Shown: positions 33,680 through 46,475 of the stretch, one piece after another
How the letters are laid out: every line of letters starts with the position of its first letter
How positions within the stretch are numbered: the stretch's first letter is position 1
Assembly: GCA_038025085.1 (NCBI GenBank)
Contig: CM076143.1
Location: forward strand, 37,718,501 to 37,782,500
Direction of reading: 5' to 3'
From: Tetragonia tetragonoides
Taxonomy: Eukaryota > Streptophyta > Magnoliopsida > Caryophyllales > Aizoaceae
Length of the DNA: 64,000 nt
The notes under the pieces: model-generated
The model's input: the letters and a program-made list of their open reading frames with translations, nothing else
Database searches by the model: none
Told to the model about the DNA's origin: nothing
Position numbers and translations under genes: made by a program

Positions 33680-34497
33680 CATGATGCATCACAAGTCGAG
33701 AGATGTGAAAGTGGTCGACTTGGTGAATGAGGTAAACCAAAAGTATGAGGATTTTAAAGTCAGAGGTCTTAGAGACACGGTTGTAATTCTATAAATCGTT
33801 TTATAATAGGGTACAAGGTGATGATGAAACAAAACATGTTCTTTTCACATGAAAAAAGTTGAGCTGAACTAAACTGAATTGAATCAAATTTAATTTAACT
33901 AAATAATTTTTCAAACTTGGTCTTTAGCCATTTAAAATTAAACCAAACATTCTTACTACATATTTGAGTCATTTGAGTGTATACTTAATCTTATCAATGA
34001 TATAAGTACCTTGCTGAATATATTTTGGAATAAATTTTTATCCAAAGTGATAAGTTTCACGTGAACTGACATGAAATTGAACTGAATTGGAATACATCGA
34101 GGAGAACATATTGTTAGTAATTTAACTTTATAATTACCGATTTCTAATCTAATTGGCACCTGAATATCAGCATCAATTGCGTAAATATTGTGTCAATCAA
34201 AATCATCAATGGTTAGAAATATATATTTGAGAGGAAAAAGAATAAGATGTAGAAAACTATATTTCCAATTAGAAGAGTATCTTGAAAAGTATTATCACAA
34301 AAATATTTACGTTTAGTAATTTAAAACTTACGTTTAACAGTTTTGTAAAAAAAAAGAGGCAACAACGAGTTATCACTTATCAAAACGTTAGATGTCAACC
34401 TTGTTTAACAGGTGGAGTAATTTCCTAATTCCAGTTTGACAATACAACCAATTATGCACATATCCTCCAATTACCTAGGAGTATTTCCTAATCTTAT
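33680..34497. other. AT-rich intergenic region
   Basis: No gene. The only ORFs are short and low-complexity. A TTGAATTGAA-type pentamer-like patch lies near 33870-33895. Confidence 0.35.
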
Positions 34498-34501
34498 GCC
34501 T

Positions 34502-35150
34502 ATACTAGATTTCGTGCCCGTGCGATGCACGGTTCTTGTTCATCATCCTTTGTTATTAGAATCAATATAAAAAAAAATTTAATCACATCAATATATAAAG
34601 TTGAATAATAGGAGTGGGAAGGAACAATAATAATTTTTTTCACACATTTAACAAAGAAATTATATTTTTAGTGAATAAATAATATATCTTTTTTAGGATA
34701 ATAAATATAATACTTATGTTACTTTTTTTATTAAAATAAAATAAAATAAAAGTATTTTTGATTTCTTTTTAATCACCCATGCATTTATGACTATTTATTA
34801 TTTTTCAACGCCACCTTGGGTGCGATGCACTGGTTCTTGTTTATCATCCTCCGTTATTAGAATCAATATAATAAAAAAAATTAATCATTATCAATATATA
34901 AAGTTGAATAATAGGAGTCTAGCAAGGAACAATAATAATTTTTTTATCAAGAAAAAAAACTCTTTTAACAAAGAATTTTTATTTTTAGTGAATATATATT
35001 TTTTTTAGGATAATAAATATAATACTTGTGTTATTTATTTTTATTTAAATAAAATTAAAATATTTCTAATTTCTACTTATTTTATTTAAATAAAATTAAA
35101 ATATTTTTAATTTCTTTTTAATCACCCATGCATTTATGACTATTTATTAC
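34502..35150 (-). mobile_element. Helitron-like terminus, tandemly duplicated
   Basis: On the minus strand CCGTGCATCGCACGG can form a 6-bp stem. It is followed nine bases later by CTAG and then T, the classic Helitron 3' end (CTAG at about 34502-34508). A second, diverged copy of the same roughly 320-base unit follows. Both units share the stem region (GTGCGATGCAC), TTATTAGAATCAATATAA and GCATTTATGACTATTTATTA (34780 and 35131). The 5' end was not identified; it may lie at the AT tract. Confidence 0.5.
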
Positions 35151-35180
35151 GTATTCAATGTCACATTGGTGAGAACTCAA

Positions 35181-35304
<124 letters not shown>

Positions 35305-35442
35305 ATTCTTTCCAATAAGACCTTATGAGGGCAGTTACTACTTTACTAGTGTACTTGTACAGTTCTTTCCTAATCAATTTTGAAGTTGTTACTTGTATCA
35401 ATTTTGACACACTGGTCACCAACAAGGAACAGTAATGGAAGC

Positions 35443-36028
35443 TTTGTTAGTATTTTATCTGTATACAAGTCATTATTATACATTGATTTTAAACAACAAT
35501 GAATTTTCTCATCATCAATTTCTCCAGTCAAATTCAGGCACTCATAACATATTACTAAAACTCAAATCAAATTCTCTTTCTTCTAGAAACAACCCACCCT
35601 TCAAACATTTCAAATCTAGAACAACAACAACATCAACTACTCTTTTGAAGAAAAGAAGACTTTTCAATTTGTTTGATTTTTTGAAGTTTTTTTTTTTTGT
35701 TTTTTTTTTTTGCTTGCTTGTTGTGGCCACCCATTACGTCTGTCTTTCCCATTTTTCCTTCTTGCAATGTCCGCCCACCTTCTCTTTCTCTCTCTACAAT
35801 GCAATTGACCATCAGAACTCTCTACAATGCAATTGACCAACGAATTTTCTGAACCAAGGTTCAAGTTCAAAAAGGACCATCATAAGAGGGCAATTGAGCT
35901 AAAGAATTGGCTCAATATTTCACTTCATTGCTTACTTTTTCTCTCAAGCAAAGCAAGTAAGTAATTATCTTAAAATCCCAATTTAGTGGAATCCCCTTTG
36001 TTAGTATTTTATCTGTATACAAGTCATT
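35443..36028. repeat. Exact 32-bp direct repeat upstream of the flippase gene
   Basis: TTTGTTAGTATTTTATCTGT plus the next 12 bases occurs at 35443-35474 and again at 35997-36028. A smaller tandem repeat (CTCTACAATGCAATTGACCA, twice near 35792 and 35819) lies between them. Confidence 0.9.
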
Positions 36029-36260
36029 TTCCTTCTTTAGTTGGTTGTTAGTTTGTTTGTTGTATACAACTGTTGCTCTTTCATCAGCTTGCTTTTTGTA
36101 GTTATAGTACACACCATTAGTTGCTTCAAGCTGTAATTTGGTACATTTGGGGAGTGAATTATTGGGATTTGTATCATTTTTGTGAGAAATTGGCATCTGG
36201 GTCATGCATGTTTTTGCTTATAGTTGACTCTTAGATGGTCAATAAAGTTCTGATCTTCAG
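35957..36260 (+). other. Candidate 5' UTR intron of the flippase gene
   Basis: A strong donor (CAA followed by GTAAGT at 35957) and an acceptor ending CTTCAG at 36260, directly before ATG 36261, suggest an intron in the leader. It is T-rich like plant introns. RNA evidence is needed. Confidence 0.45.
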
Positions 36261-39200
36261 ATGATGGGTTCAAACAGGCCACTTTTGATCCCATCACCCC
36301 GAACCCCGAAACCCCATGAATTTACATCAGCAGCTAGTTTTTCTGATCTGTTGAAACCAGTTCCTGAGAGTTCTCAATCTGTTTCTAGGATGGATTCAAG
36401 TACCCCAGTTGAGAATTCACCAAATAGTGATTTTACTTTGCATTCATCCTCTAGGAGGAGTGCTTCTTCACACCCGTCGAAATCGCCCTCGGGCAGGGAT
36501 TACTCCAACCCACCTGTTGAGAATTCACCAAGCAGTGACTTCATTTTGCATTCCTCATCTAGGAGGAGTGCTTCTTCACACCAGTCGAAATCACCCTCGT
36601 GGAGGGATTTCAACCCACCTGTTGAGAATTCAGTAAGGAATGATTATATGTTGCGCTCCTCGTCCAGAGGAAGTGTTTCGTCGTATCAGATTGTTTCTGC
36701 TACTTTAAATTCGGCTTCTGGGAGGGACTCGAATTTTCCGGTTGAGTATTCTGAGAGGAGTGGACCAATCTTGAATTCCACTTCTCGTGGAAGCATTTCG
36801 TCGTATCAGTGGAGGTCAGCAGGAAATTCTGTTAGGGAGGTGAATTTTAGCGATTCAGAACCGAAGCCAGTGAGGTATGGATCGACAAGAGCTGAATCAG
36901 AAGGTTTGGGTCTATCCCAGAAGGAAATCAATGATGAAGATGCAAGGTTGATTCATATAGATGACCCAGCAACAACAAATGAGAGATTTGAATTTGCTGG
37001 AAATTCAATTCGGACTTCAAAGTATTCAGTTATCACATTCCTGCCTCGGAATCTATTTGAGCAATTTCATAGGGTAGCATATATATACTTCCTGATCATA
37101 GCTATTCTGAATCAGTTGCCCCAGCTTGCAGTATTTGGCCGCGGTGCTTCCATCTTGCCTTTAGCTTTTGTGTTGATAGTTTCAGCTATTAAGGATGCAT
37201 TTGAGGATTTTAGGAGGCACCGTTCAGACAGAATTGAGAACAATCGGCTCGCATCAGTGCTGGTCGATAGTCAGTTTCAGTTAAAAAGTTGGAAGCATAT
37301 TCAGGTTGGTGAGATCATAAAGCTGTCTTCAAATGAAACACTTCCTTGTGACATAGTGCTGCTCTCTACAAGTGACCCTACTGGGGTTGCTTATGTGCAG
37401 ACCATAAATCTTGATGGGGAGTCCAATTTGAAAACACGGTATGCCAAACAGGAGACACATTCAAAGAACCCTGAAAAAGAAAAGATTAGTGGATTTATCA
37501 AGTGTGAAAAACCCAATAGGAACATATATGGTTTCCAGGGATACATAGAGATCGATGGGAGGAGGATGTCACTGGGGCCCTCCAATATTGTTCTCCGAGG
37601 TTGTGAGCTCAAGAACACAGATTGGGCAATTGGAGTGGTTGTGTATGCTGGCCGTGAGACGAAAGCTATGCTTAATAACGCAGGAGCCCCGTCCAAGAGA
37701 AGCCGACTTGAGACTCAAATGAATCATGAGATCATCATGCTTTCTCTATTCCTTGTTGCTCTATGCACAATAGTGTCCACCCTTTTTGGCATTTGGACGA
37801 GGCGTCACAAGGATGAATTAAATGAAATGCCATTTTACAGGAAAAAGGACTACTCTACGGGTACCCCAAAGGATTTTAACTATTATGGAGTGGGCCTGGG
37901 AATATTCTTTACATTTCTCATGGCAGTTATCGTATTCCAAATTATGATTCCTATTTCTCTCTACATATCCATGGAGCTTGTACGGGTTGGTCAGGCTTAC
38001 TTCATGAACCGGGATACTGACATGTATGATGAGGCCTCAAATTCAAGATTTCAGTGCAGGGCGTTGAATATAAATGAGGACTTAGGGGAAATAAAGTTTG
38101 TGTTCTCTGACAAAACTGGTACACTGACTGAAAACAAGATGGAATTTAAATGTGCGAGTATATGGGGAACAGATTACAGCTGTGAGAATGGTATTGAGCC
38201 GGACGAACTGAATCACTACTCTGTTCAAGGTAATCCAGATTCTTCAAGATCCTACTCATAAATTTTGAAGTAAATTTTTTAGTATTTCTGACTTTCTGCC
38301 GTTATACTAATTGGTTCATTTTCTTTTTCTCACTTTCTTCATTGGATGCTATTAGTGGATGGGAAGGTTCTGAGGCCGAAAGTGAAAGTGAAGGCTGATC
38401 CTATCCTTCAAGGACTGCTAAAGAGTAAAAAGGATACTGATGAAGGGACACGTACCCGTGACTTCTTCCTTGCGCTGGCGGCTTGCAATACAATCGTACC
38501 TATTGTTACAAATTCATCCGACTCTACTGTAAGGATAATAGACTACCAAGGCGAGTCGCCTGACGAGCAGGCGTTGGTTTATGCAGCTGCTGCCTATGGC
38601 TTTACACTTATAGAAAGAACCTCCGGTCACATAGTTATTGATGTCCAAGGAGAGACACAGAGGTGATTTTCGACTCTTGTTCCCTTGTCTTTTTGTGCTT
38701 TTCTAATGCTATTATGCCAAACGTGCTTGTGCAATAGAGTTGTCAGCAATTCATCTTCAAATTAAAATTTGGCTGGGCTCTTTGTATCTCTGTGCATCAC
38801 AATTTGATTGTGGCCTATAGCTCGTAAAAGGTGAAAATGGCCTGTATTGATGCTATTGCTAGCATCTAGTTACAAGTTATTAGCCATCTAGTTACAAGCT
38901 ATTAACTATTCATCTTATCACTCATTGGAATATTTTCTCGGCTATACTGCTGCAATACGTACTATGGTTCAAGTGCTTATTCATCCCAATTATAATTGAT
39001 AGTTATTGACCTCTTTGTTATTGGGTTAGTCATTGAGCGTCCCTTGGCCGACTTATTCACTAATTTATCAGGCATGTTTATCACATTTTACTTGTCGAAG
39101 CCTGAACTATTTTCCTCATCCCTGTTAAGTGAAAGACTGTAAAATGTAGCAGGAGAAAAGAAAGTTACTCCGTACTTTCTATGAACTGAACATTAGGCGG

Positions 39201-42053
39201 TAGAATGCACATACTGGATTTGAAGACCCTATTTGTTCTATTATTTCTCTCAGTTTTTTTTTGTTGAATTAGTGCAGGTTTGATGTTTTAGGACTTCATG
39301 AATTTGATAGTGACCGCAAAAGGATGTCTGTTATACTGGGTTGTCCAGACAAGACTGTCAAAGTCTTTGTAAAAGGTGCAGATACAACTATGTTTAGTGT
39401 GATTAACAAATCTTTGAATCCAAAAGTGGTGAATGCAACAGAAACCCATCTTCATTCTTACTCCACAATTGGTTTGAGAACACTTGTGGTTGGGATGAAA
39501 AAAATTGACACCTCAGAATTTGAGCAGTGGCAATCATCGTATGAGGCTGCAAGCACGGCTATTATTGGAAGGGCAGCTCAACTTCGCAAGGTGGCTAGCA
39601 ACATAGAAAAGGATTTAACCACACTAGGCGCCTCTGCAATTGAGGATAGGCTTCAGCCAGGTGTGCCAGAAGCAATAGAATCTTTGAGAAATGCTGGGAT
39701 CAAAGTGTGGGTTTTGACCGGCGACAAGCAAGAAACAGCAATATCAATTGGCTATTCATCGAAGCTTCTCACAGGCAGAATGAGACAGATTATTATCAAT
39801 AACAATTCTAGGGAGTCATGTAGAAGGAGTTTGCAAGACGCACTGGCTATGTCGTCTGATATATCGAATGCTGCTGATAATGAAGGGACACGTGGAACTC
39901 AGCTTGCCTTAATTATTGATGGTAGCAGTCTGGTTTATGTGCTTGACTCTGAACTTGAGGAGGAGGTAAACGAACAAATTATTATTTCTCTTTCTTTATG
40001 CTGTTTAATAAAACATTTATAAATATGCAAGCTTGATGGATGGCTCCAGCCTCCAAGTCCTTTCAGTGAACTTCTTCTGATATCTGAATTTGATGGTTTT
40101 CTACCTATCACAGCTTTTCATGTTAGCTAGTAAGTGCGCTGTTGTGTTATGTTGCCGGGTGGCTCCATTACAGAAGGCAGGAATTGTTGCCCTCATAAAG
40201 AACAGAACTGATGATATGACGCTTGCTATTGGGGATGGTATGCTGCAACTTAAACTCTTGTTTTCCGTTTTTCTGGCTCTCAGTTCAGTTTGTTATCTGC
40301 CAAAGAGCAGACAGTCACAACTGGAAGGGGAAAGCCATACCTGTTTGGTTGCTATTTCTCATATTGATTCTTCTTGAACTCACTTCAGGGGCCAATGATG
40401 TGTCGATGATCCAAATGGCTGATGTTGGAGTAGGGATCAGCGGACAAGAAGGTCGACAAGCTGTAATGGCTTCAGATTTTTCAATGGGACAATTTCGTTT
40501 CTTAGTGCCGTTGTTGATGGTTCATGGGCACTGGAATTACCAGAGAATGGGTTATATGATATTGTACAACTTTTATAGGAATGCAGTGTTTGTCTTGGTT
40601 ATGTTCTGGTGAGTCTCCTTATCATGATGACATTATTTCAATTATTTCCTCTTGAAAGCATGTATTGGGACATTGACAGATAAAATATGAAGTGAGAAAC
40701 TACTAATTGAGAACTCTATGATGTGAGAAACTAGTAATTGAGAACTTAACACTCAAATAATGATAATGCGGGGTCGGAGTATTGCATAGACCAGTGTAGA
40801 CATGAATTAATTTGGTAATCACTAGGACTATGCAGTGGCGTCTATTCTGCTAGGTGTGCACTTCGCAGTTGGGTTGTATAAACTGTGCTTGTGAGCTTGA
40901 GTTGTATATACTGTGCTTGATAATATCATTCATAGGTAATGACAATAAAGATTTGACAACTTTGAAGCTCTTGACATGATCTTTCCTGTACAGGTATACA
41001 CTATTTACTGCGTTTACGTTGACTACTGCAATTACCGAATGGAGCAGTGTCATGTATTCAGTTTTGTATAGTTCTGTACCCACAGTTGTAGTTGCAATTC
41101 TTGACAAGGATTTGAGTAGAAGAACTCTGCTAAAGTATCCACGGCTCTATGGAGCTGGACAGAAGGAAGAGTGCTACAACTCGAGGCTGTTTTGGATAAC
41201 AATGGCTGATACTTTGTGGCAAAGTGCAGCAGTCTTCTTCATCCCACTCTTTGCATATTGGAAGAGTGACATTGACGCTTCAAGCCTTGGTGACCTTTGG
41301 ACAATTGCAGTTGTAATTGTAGTCAATTTGCACTTGGCAATGGATGTAGTGCGGTGGAACTGGATCATGCATGCTGTTATATGGGGATCCATAGCTGCAA
41401 CTTTCATTTGTGTCATTGTCATCGATGTTATTCCGATCTTGCCTGGTTTCTGGTAAGTTCTGACTTCTAATCTATATGTACGCAAAGTATTCACTTTTGA
41501 CACATGTTATTGCATATGCATCGTTGCTCCAGCAACTTACTGACATTATTCTTTTTGGTCTAAATTGCATGTAAGTAGTTGAATATAGGTCTATTCCAAT
41601 AACATATTGTAGAAATGTTTTACTGTCATATCTCTGATTATTCTCAACTTCATACCTACGGTTAATAGTACGCTGTGGTAGTGTCAAATGTACAAAAACA
41701 CCCTATACTAATGTACGACTCCATGTTTAGTGTGTTATGCCAAGTCAGAAGAATATATTGCCTCTGTACTGGATAATTTGTTTTTTCACTAATTCTTGCT
41801 AGTCACTAAACCCTTATACTTCCTCATTGCCAGGGCTATCTTTCATGTAATGGGCAAAGGGTCCTTCTGGTTGTGCCTGCTTGCCATCCCGGTTGCTAGC
41901 ATGATTCCCCGTTTTGGTGTAAAATTTTTCGGGCAATGCTATTTTCCTAGCGATATTCAGATTGCAAAAGAAGCAGAAAAGATCGGTACATTTTCGGGTT
42001 GGGATCGTGAAGAGACTGAAATGAACTCATTGCCAGATTCTCGGCAGAGATGA
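36261..42053 (+). CDS. ALA1: P4-type phospholipid-transporting ATPase (ALA1-like), 7 exons, 1328 aa
   Basis: This lipid flippase would move phospholipids from the outer to the cytosolic leaflet, normally with an ALIS/CDC50 partner. Exons by GT/AG sites: 36261-38229, 38356-38662, 39278-39965, 40114-40237, 40389-40608, 40994-41452 and 41834-42053. They total 3987 bases, a whole number of codons. Visible motifs: paired helices M1-M2 ([16 protein letters not shown]); actuator loop LDGES; M4 [14 protein letters not shown]; phosphorylation site [10 protein letters not shown] with Asp about 617; nucleotide-binding [17 protein letters not shown]; and hinge [10 protein letters not shown] split by intron 4. 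Exons 5-7 carry M5-M10. The protein is about 170 residues longer than Arabidopsis ALA1 because of a Ser-rich, repeated N-terminus (residues 45-195). The symbol is by similarity only. Confidence 0.93.
36399..36830 (+). repeat. Four-fold repeat in the flippase N-terminus
   Basis: Units beginning near residues 49, 86, 121 and 161 share the pattern VE(N/Y)S...L(H/R/N)S(S/T)SR(R/G)S.SS(H/Y). Periods are 37, 35 and 40 residues. The first two are nearly identical ([14 protein letters not shown]). The region is cytosolic and Ser/Arg-rich, likely disordered and phosphorylatable. Confidence 0.85.
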
Positions 42054-43250
42054 CGAGCGAGGTGGAATGTTCTCACTGTTGGTCTTCTTTTTTCTTTTTC
42101 TTCTTTCCTTTGTAAAAAGCATCACATATAGTTTTACCCCCCTCCCCAAAATCATTATTCTTTGCTATCCGAAGGATAGAGGTTGCTGCTTAGTAGCAAA
42201 GCAGCATTGCATAGGTTTTGTATGTAATATGTAACTATTCATTATTTTTGTCCCTTGGGTTCCCCATTTGTAAAATCATCATTTTTTTGTTATACCAATA
42301 CGAAGAATATGTGAAGGATAGGAATTTTAACGAGAAGTTTTGCTCAAGGAAACTGCTTTTGGTGATGTCTCAAGATAGACCATCGGATGCATTATTGTGA
42401 CAATGTGGCATCCAACAACAAATACTTGAGTATATATAGATCCATATTGATTTTTACGTTTTCTTATTGTTTCTGGATGGAGATTCTCTCTAGTAGTACT
42501 TTCCCGGTTTCCCCAAGTACATCTTTAAATTTAGGGGTGGTAACATAAATTTTGGGTGACTGAGATTAAAACATAGCAACCCCCTTATCGAAGCCTATTT
42601 GACGGTTGCCAACATGGTAGGTTTGTTCATTATTGTAGCATGCAAATCTTAGTCATCCGTCTATCAATATAAGATTTTTTCATTTCATATTGATCATTAT
42701 ATTTTTTAAAATTACAAATTTTAGATTTTGATATTATAATCTTATCCATATTCCCTCTCTCACATCCAAAATTTTGTATACAAAATATATAACATAGATA
42801 ATCCAAACACATCTCCGTGCCTAAACATCACTATGAAATGGAGGGAATATTATTATTATTATCATCATCATCAACTTAGGTATAGAGTATTTCTCATTTA
42901 GCAAGTAGTATCCATGTTGCATATGCAGGTGGTTGCCTTTTGAATCAAAATCCATGCCTCTAATAGGGAGCTTCCTTACGTTTGGGATTTGGTAATGTAT
43001 AAATTATAGACATAAATAAATGAATAAAATTACTTAAAATTTATTATTTTAAATACAATAGTTAAATACTGTGGTTGTTTTGGATCATCTGATATTTTGA
43101 TGACATGAATGACCGCCACCCATAAACAAACCAATTGGTCCCTTATAGGGCCGCCTTATACGAGAGAAGACGCGTGTGCCTGCATCCAGTCTGGGCCACG
43201 CGGCCTAGCTTTCTTTCTTTTTTTGGTTGGATTATTTTGTAGCTTTTATA
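42054..43250. other. Flippase 3' UTR and intergenic region
   Basis: The 3' UTR probably extends a few hundred bases past the TGA at 42051-42053. No clear AATAAA was found. No other gene is supported. Confidence 0.4.
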
Positions 43251-43274
43251 TATCTAAGGTCACTCATTTTAACA

Positions 43275-43350
43275 TATAATGAAGGTTGCTCCAATGGTTT
43301 TGCTGCGTAACACTCCTTCATGCCCACCTCGAATTCGAATCCTCCCACCA
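43275..43350 (+). mobile_element. tRNA-like SINE fragment
   Basis: GAAGGTTGCTCCAATGGTTT leads to a B-box-like GAATTCGAATCCTCCC (near 43329). It cannot fold into an intact tRNA. A similar isolated B box (GGGGTTCGAATCCC) lies near 44885. Confidence 0.3.
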
Positions 43351-43539
43351 AGATTTTTTCCTTGTTTTTTCATTTCCACTTACGACTTCCCATATTTAAT
43401 TAATTTATTATTATTCTCCCTTTTTGGATTAACTGAAATTAGTTACCATTTTTATTTTGTTGTTTGAAATGAGACTAGTTAAAATGTAGATGAAAAGTAT
43501 CACTTCCTCTAGTTATGGTACAAGTTTCCCAATTTCAAT

Positions 43540-43735
43540 GTCATTTTATTTGTTGCAGTGTTGGTTTATTTTGTTGTACTGTTATTTTATTGATTAGTGA
43601 TGTCAGATTATTTTTCTATAGTATCTTTTTATTGTCTTGTGGTATTCGTTATACTCTAGTGTTACTTTATTCCTTTATAGTAATAATATTTCTAACTCTA
43701 GTACCACTTATTGTGCCATTTTTTAAACTATAATT
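43540..43735 (+). repeat. Degenerate T-rich minisatellite, block 1
   Basis: Irregular repeats of a TTGTGGTGTTAGTTTATTTTG / CTCTAGTGTTACTTTATT pattern, roughly 20 bases per half unit. Related blocks lie at 45410-45560 and 45720-45905, and a remnant follows 46468. Confidence 0.55.
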
Positions 43736-43777
43736 AAAATAAGAAATGAGAGAAAAATAATTCAAAGCAAAATAAAC

Positions 43778-44786
43778 GTGTGATTTCCTCAAATATACAT
43801 CATTAACAAACATATTTTCAAAATAGCTTCGGTTGAAAAGTATTTCCCAACATATACCTCACGTAGGATTGGACTAAGGTAAGGAAAATTAATTTATTAA
43901 TCATTTCCATATTCATCAAAAAGGTTCATCTTCTTCCACGGTTCCACCTGCCTTCGACTTCGCTTTCTTGGCCGTACTTCGACCGTCGTTCCCTTTGGCG
44001 CCACCACCACCTCTGCCTTCGACCTCGTTTTTGCTGGCTTTTCAGTCAATAAAAAAAGAAAGAAAAAAAGGGTCGTTCAATTTGTGGGTTGCCTTAAAAA
44101 CTGAAGAAAGGTGTTCAATTAAGCTTGGAGATTGTTCTTACTTATAAATTAATAAATTTAGTGAAAAGTACCTTCAATTGTAATTGGGTTTATAACTCAT
44201 TCTTTAATCAATAACCATGGCAATAAGATGTTTATACTTTATTTTATGTTCATTTGCTACTCCAGTCAATAATCATGGCAATGCTATTATTAGCTTTTGC
44301 AAGTTGTGAATCTCTAGTTGAATGAGTCATTTGTTTGTATCAATTGGAATAATATGATTTCTTTGGTTCAACAGTTTTAGGGTCTTTAGAGTTTTCGTTC
44401 ATTGATTTGTGATTGTTTTGTCAATGTTGGGTACATAACTACAATGATTATGGCAGAAGATACGATTGCTATGATGGATCATTTGGGTTGGGTGCTTGCC
44501 AATGGTCTTCAATCTCTAAGCTTTGGCGAGTTAACTCAACAAGGAATTCGTCATTGTCGCTTTAGTTGTCTTTGTCAGTCTCAGAAGAGTTCATCGGCGG
44601 TCAAAGACGGTTTGGAAATTCTTGCATAAAAAAATAGCTTGTGTTTGATGAATTTGGAAAAAAAAATAAAATTAATTTTCCTTACCTTATTCCCATCCTA
44701 CGTGATATATATGTTGGGAAATACTTTTCAACCGAAGCTAGTTTGGAAATATGTTTCTTAATCATGTATATTTGAGGAAATCACAC
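43778..44786. mobile_element. Mutator-like element with possible captured gene piece (1009 bp)
   Basis: Inverted repeats of about 118 bases (starting GTGTGATTTCCTCAAATATA) are highly similar at both ends. The perfect 9-bp duplication AAAATAAAC flanks it (43769-43777 and 44787-44795). The interior is not transposase. It carries GC-rich, coding-like sequence on the minus strand near 43916-44037 and a 75-codon plus-strand ORF at 44402-44629. This fits a Pack-MULE. Confidence 0.92.
43916..44037 (-). pseudogene. Captured C-terminal coding fragment inside the Mutator-like element
   Basis: The minus strand reads without stops to TGA 43916-43918 and encodes a Gly/Lys/Ala-rich end (GRGGGGAKGNDGRSTAKKAK, then SKAGGTVEEDEPF). 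Its GC content is far above the surroundings. The family is not recognised. It resembles an exon fragment captured by the element. Confidence 0.4.
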
Positions 44787-45409
44787 AAAATAAACAACAA
44801 ACAAATTTAAATAGAAATAAGATTTAAAAAAAATATAAAAAAAAGTAATATGAAAGAAAGCCAAAATATATGTTTGCCTTGATTGGGGTTCGAATCCCAT
44901 GTACCCTATCTTTTAAGCCATTTTTTTGTATCTGTGTACCTTTTATTTTTTTCTTTTTTCTTTTCCTTTTTTTCGTTCTTTCATGTGTTAGTTTTGTTTC
45001 CCTTGCACCAATCTTAGTTTATTATTTTACTGGTGTTATTTTTTTGTGCTCTAGTGTCACATATTTGAATAGGTGGTGTCAACTTTTTTTGTTGCATTTG
45101 TAACTTATTTTATGGTAAAGATAAACACTACAAATATACATTGCAAACTTGATGTCATTTTGATAGGACTGTAGTGCTTTTATTCACAGTGGTTCTTGCA
45201 TCGGGTGACCTATGTTGTGTAACCTCACGTGAAATTGCCTGATCGAACACGCGCGTCTTGCATTCAGGGCCTATCGTTTATGTTCTTCTCTAGTCTAATT
45301 GTTTTTTTTTTACGAATTATAAATAAAGCGCTCAATTTTCTCTCAAAATTACATGCTAGTGTAGCTGGTGGAAGTTGAATGGGAAAAAATTAGTTAAATT
45401 TGTTTCAGT

Positions 45410-45905
45410 ATTTCTTTTTTGCCTTGTGGTGTCAGTTTATTAATGTAGTGTCATTTTATTATCTCGTAGTGTTGGTTTGTTTTTTTAATGCTACTTTGTT
45501 GTCTTGTAATGTCAGATTATTTTGCTACCTTATTACCTTTTGGTGACAGGTTTTTAAATTCTAGCGACTCACACCCTCTCCTTGTTTTAATTTCAGTTTA
45601 CATATATGATATCTTCTTTCATTATAAATCCGAGGGAAAAAAAAGATATTGAGCATTCTATTGACCACAAAATATAAGATTAACATAAGGCATAACTGAA
45701 TACTAGTATAGAGTCGTTTATTTTTCTTTAATGTTACTTTTTTGTCTTGTAGTGTTAGTTTATTTTGCTCTAGTGTTACTTTATTCTCTTATGGTGTTAA
45801 TTTTTTGCACTCTAGTGCCACTTTTTTCAATTATGGTGTTAGCTTTTAAAATGTCAATTTGGTATCTTTCTTGTAGTATTAGTGTACTTTAAGTTTCAGT
45901 TTGTG
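45410..45905 (+). repeat. Degenerate T-rich minisatellite, blocks 2 and 3
   Basis: Same pattern as 43540-43735, for example TTGTAGTGTTAGTTTATTTT and GCTCTAGTGTTACTTTATTC. The hAT at 45915 is inserted at its right edge. Confidence 0.55.
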
Positions 45906-45914
45906 ACCTTATAG

Positions 45915-46467
45915 TAGAGCTGATCATGGACGGGACGGCGCGAAAAACCCGGCCTTCCCGGCTAGTAATTTGGGCGGGTATGGACAAGGTTTTTGGAAAA
46001 AAATTATTTAATGGGCGGGTTTAGTCCGGCCCGTCTAAATAAATGGGCGGACAAGGACAACCCAAAATGGCCCGTGGGTGGGCCCGCCCGGCCCGTTTAA
46101 TTTTTTTTACTTAAAAATTTGTGAGCTTTTTTATTTTTTTTTGGGTTGTTAAGACTTATTTTGTATGAGAAAAATATCAAAATCATGATTATATGGAGTA
46201 TTACGCTTGATTTTGGGGTTAGGTTGCATACTAATAGTAAAATTATTTGTCGCAAACAAAGAAAAACTCTTAAAATTTAATTGGAAAATAAATTTTAAAA
46301 AATCCCTTTAGCCCATGGGCAAGCCCGGCCCGCTAATAGGGCGGGCCAAAACAACATTTTTGAGCCCTGATAGGCGGACAAGGACAACAGATTTTAGGCC
46401 CGTTGGATAACTTTTTCATCAAAAACCCGACCCGTGTCCAGCCCGAACTCGCAAATAATCACCTCTA
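45915..46467. mobile_element. Non-autonomous hAT element (553 bp)
   Basis: The ends TAGAGCTGATCAT and AATAATCACCTCTA are imperfect inverted repeats. The perfect 8-bp duplication CCTTATAG flanks it (45907-45914 and 46468-46475). Subterminal GGGCGGGT/GGCCCGCC repeats are dense. No coding capacity. Confidence 0.92.
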
Positions 46468-46475
46468 CCTTATAG

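Noticed and set aside
44880..44905. Perfect B-box-like GGGGTTCGAATCCC as a tRNA gene
   Set aside because: No A box at the right distance and no cloverleaf can be formed; at best it is a SINE fragment.
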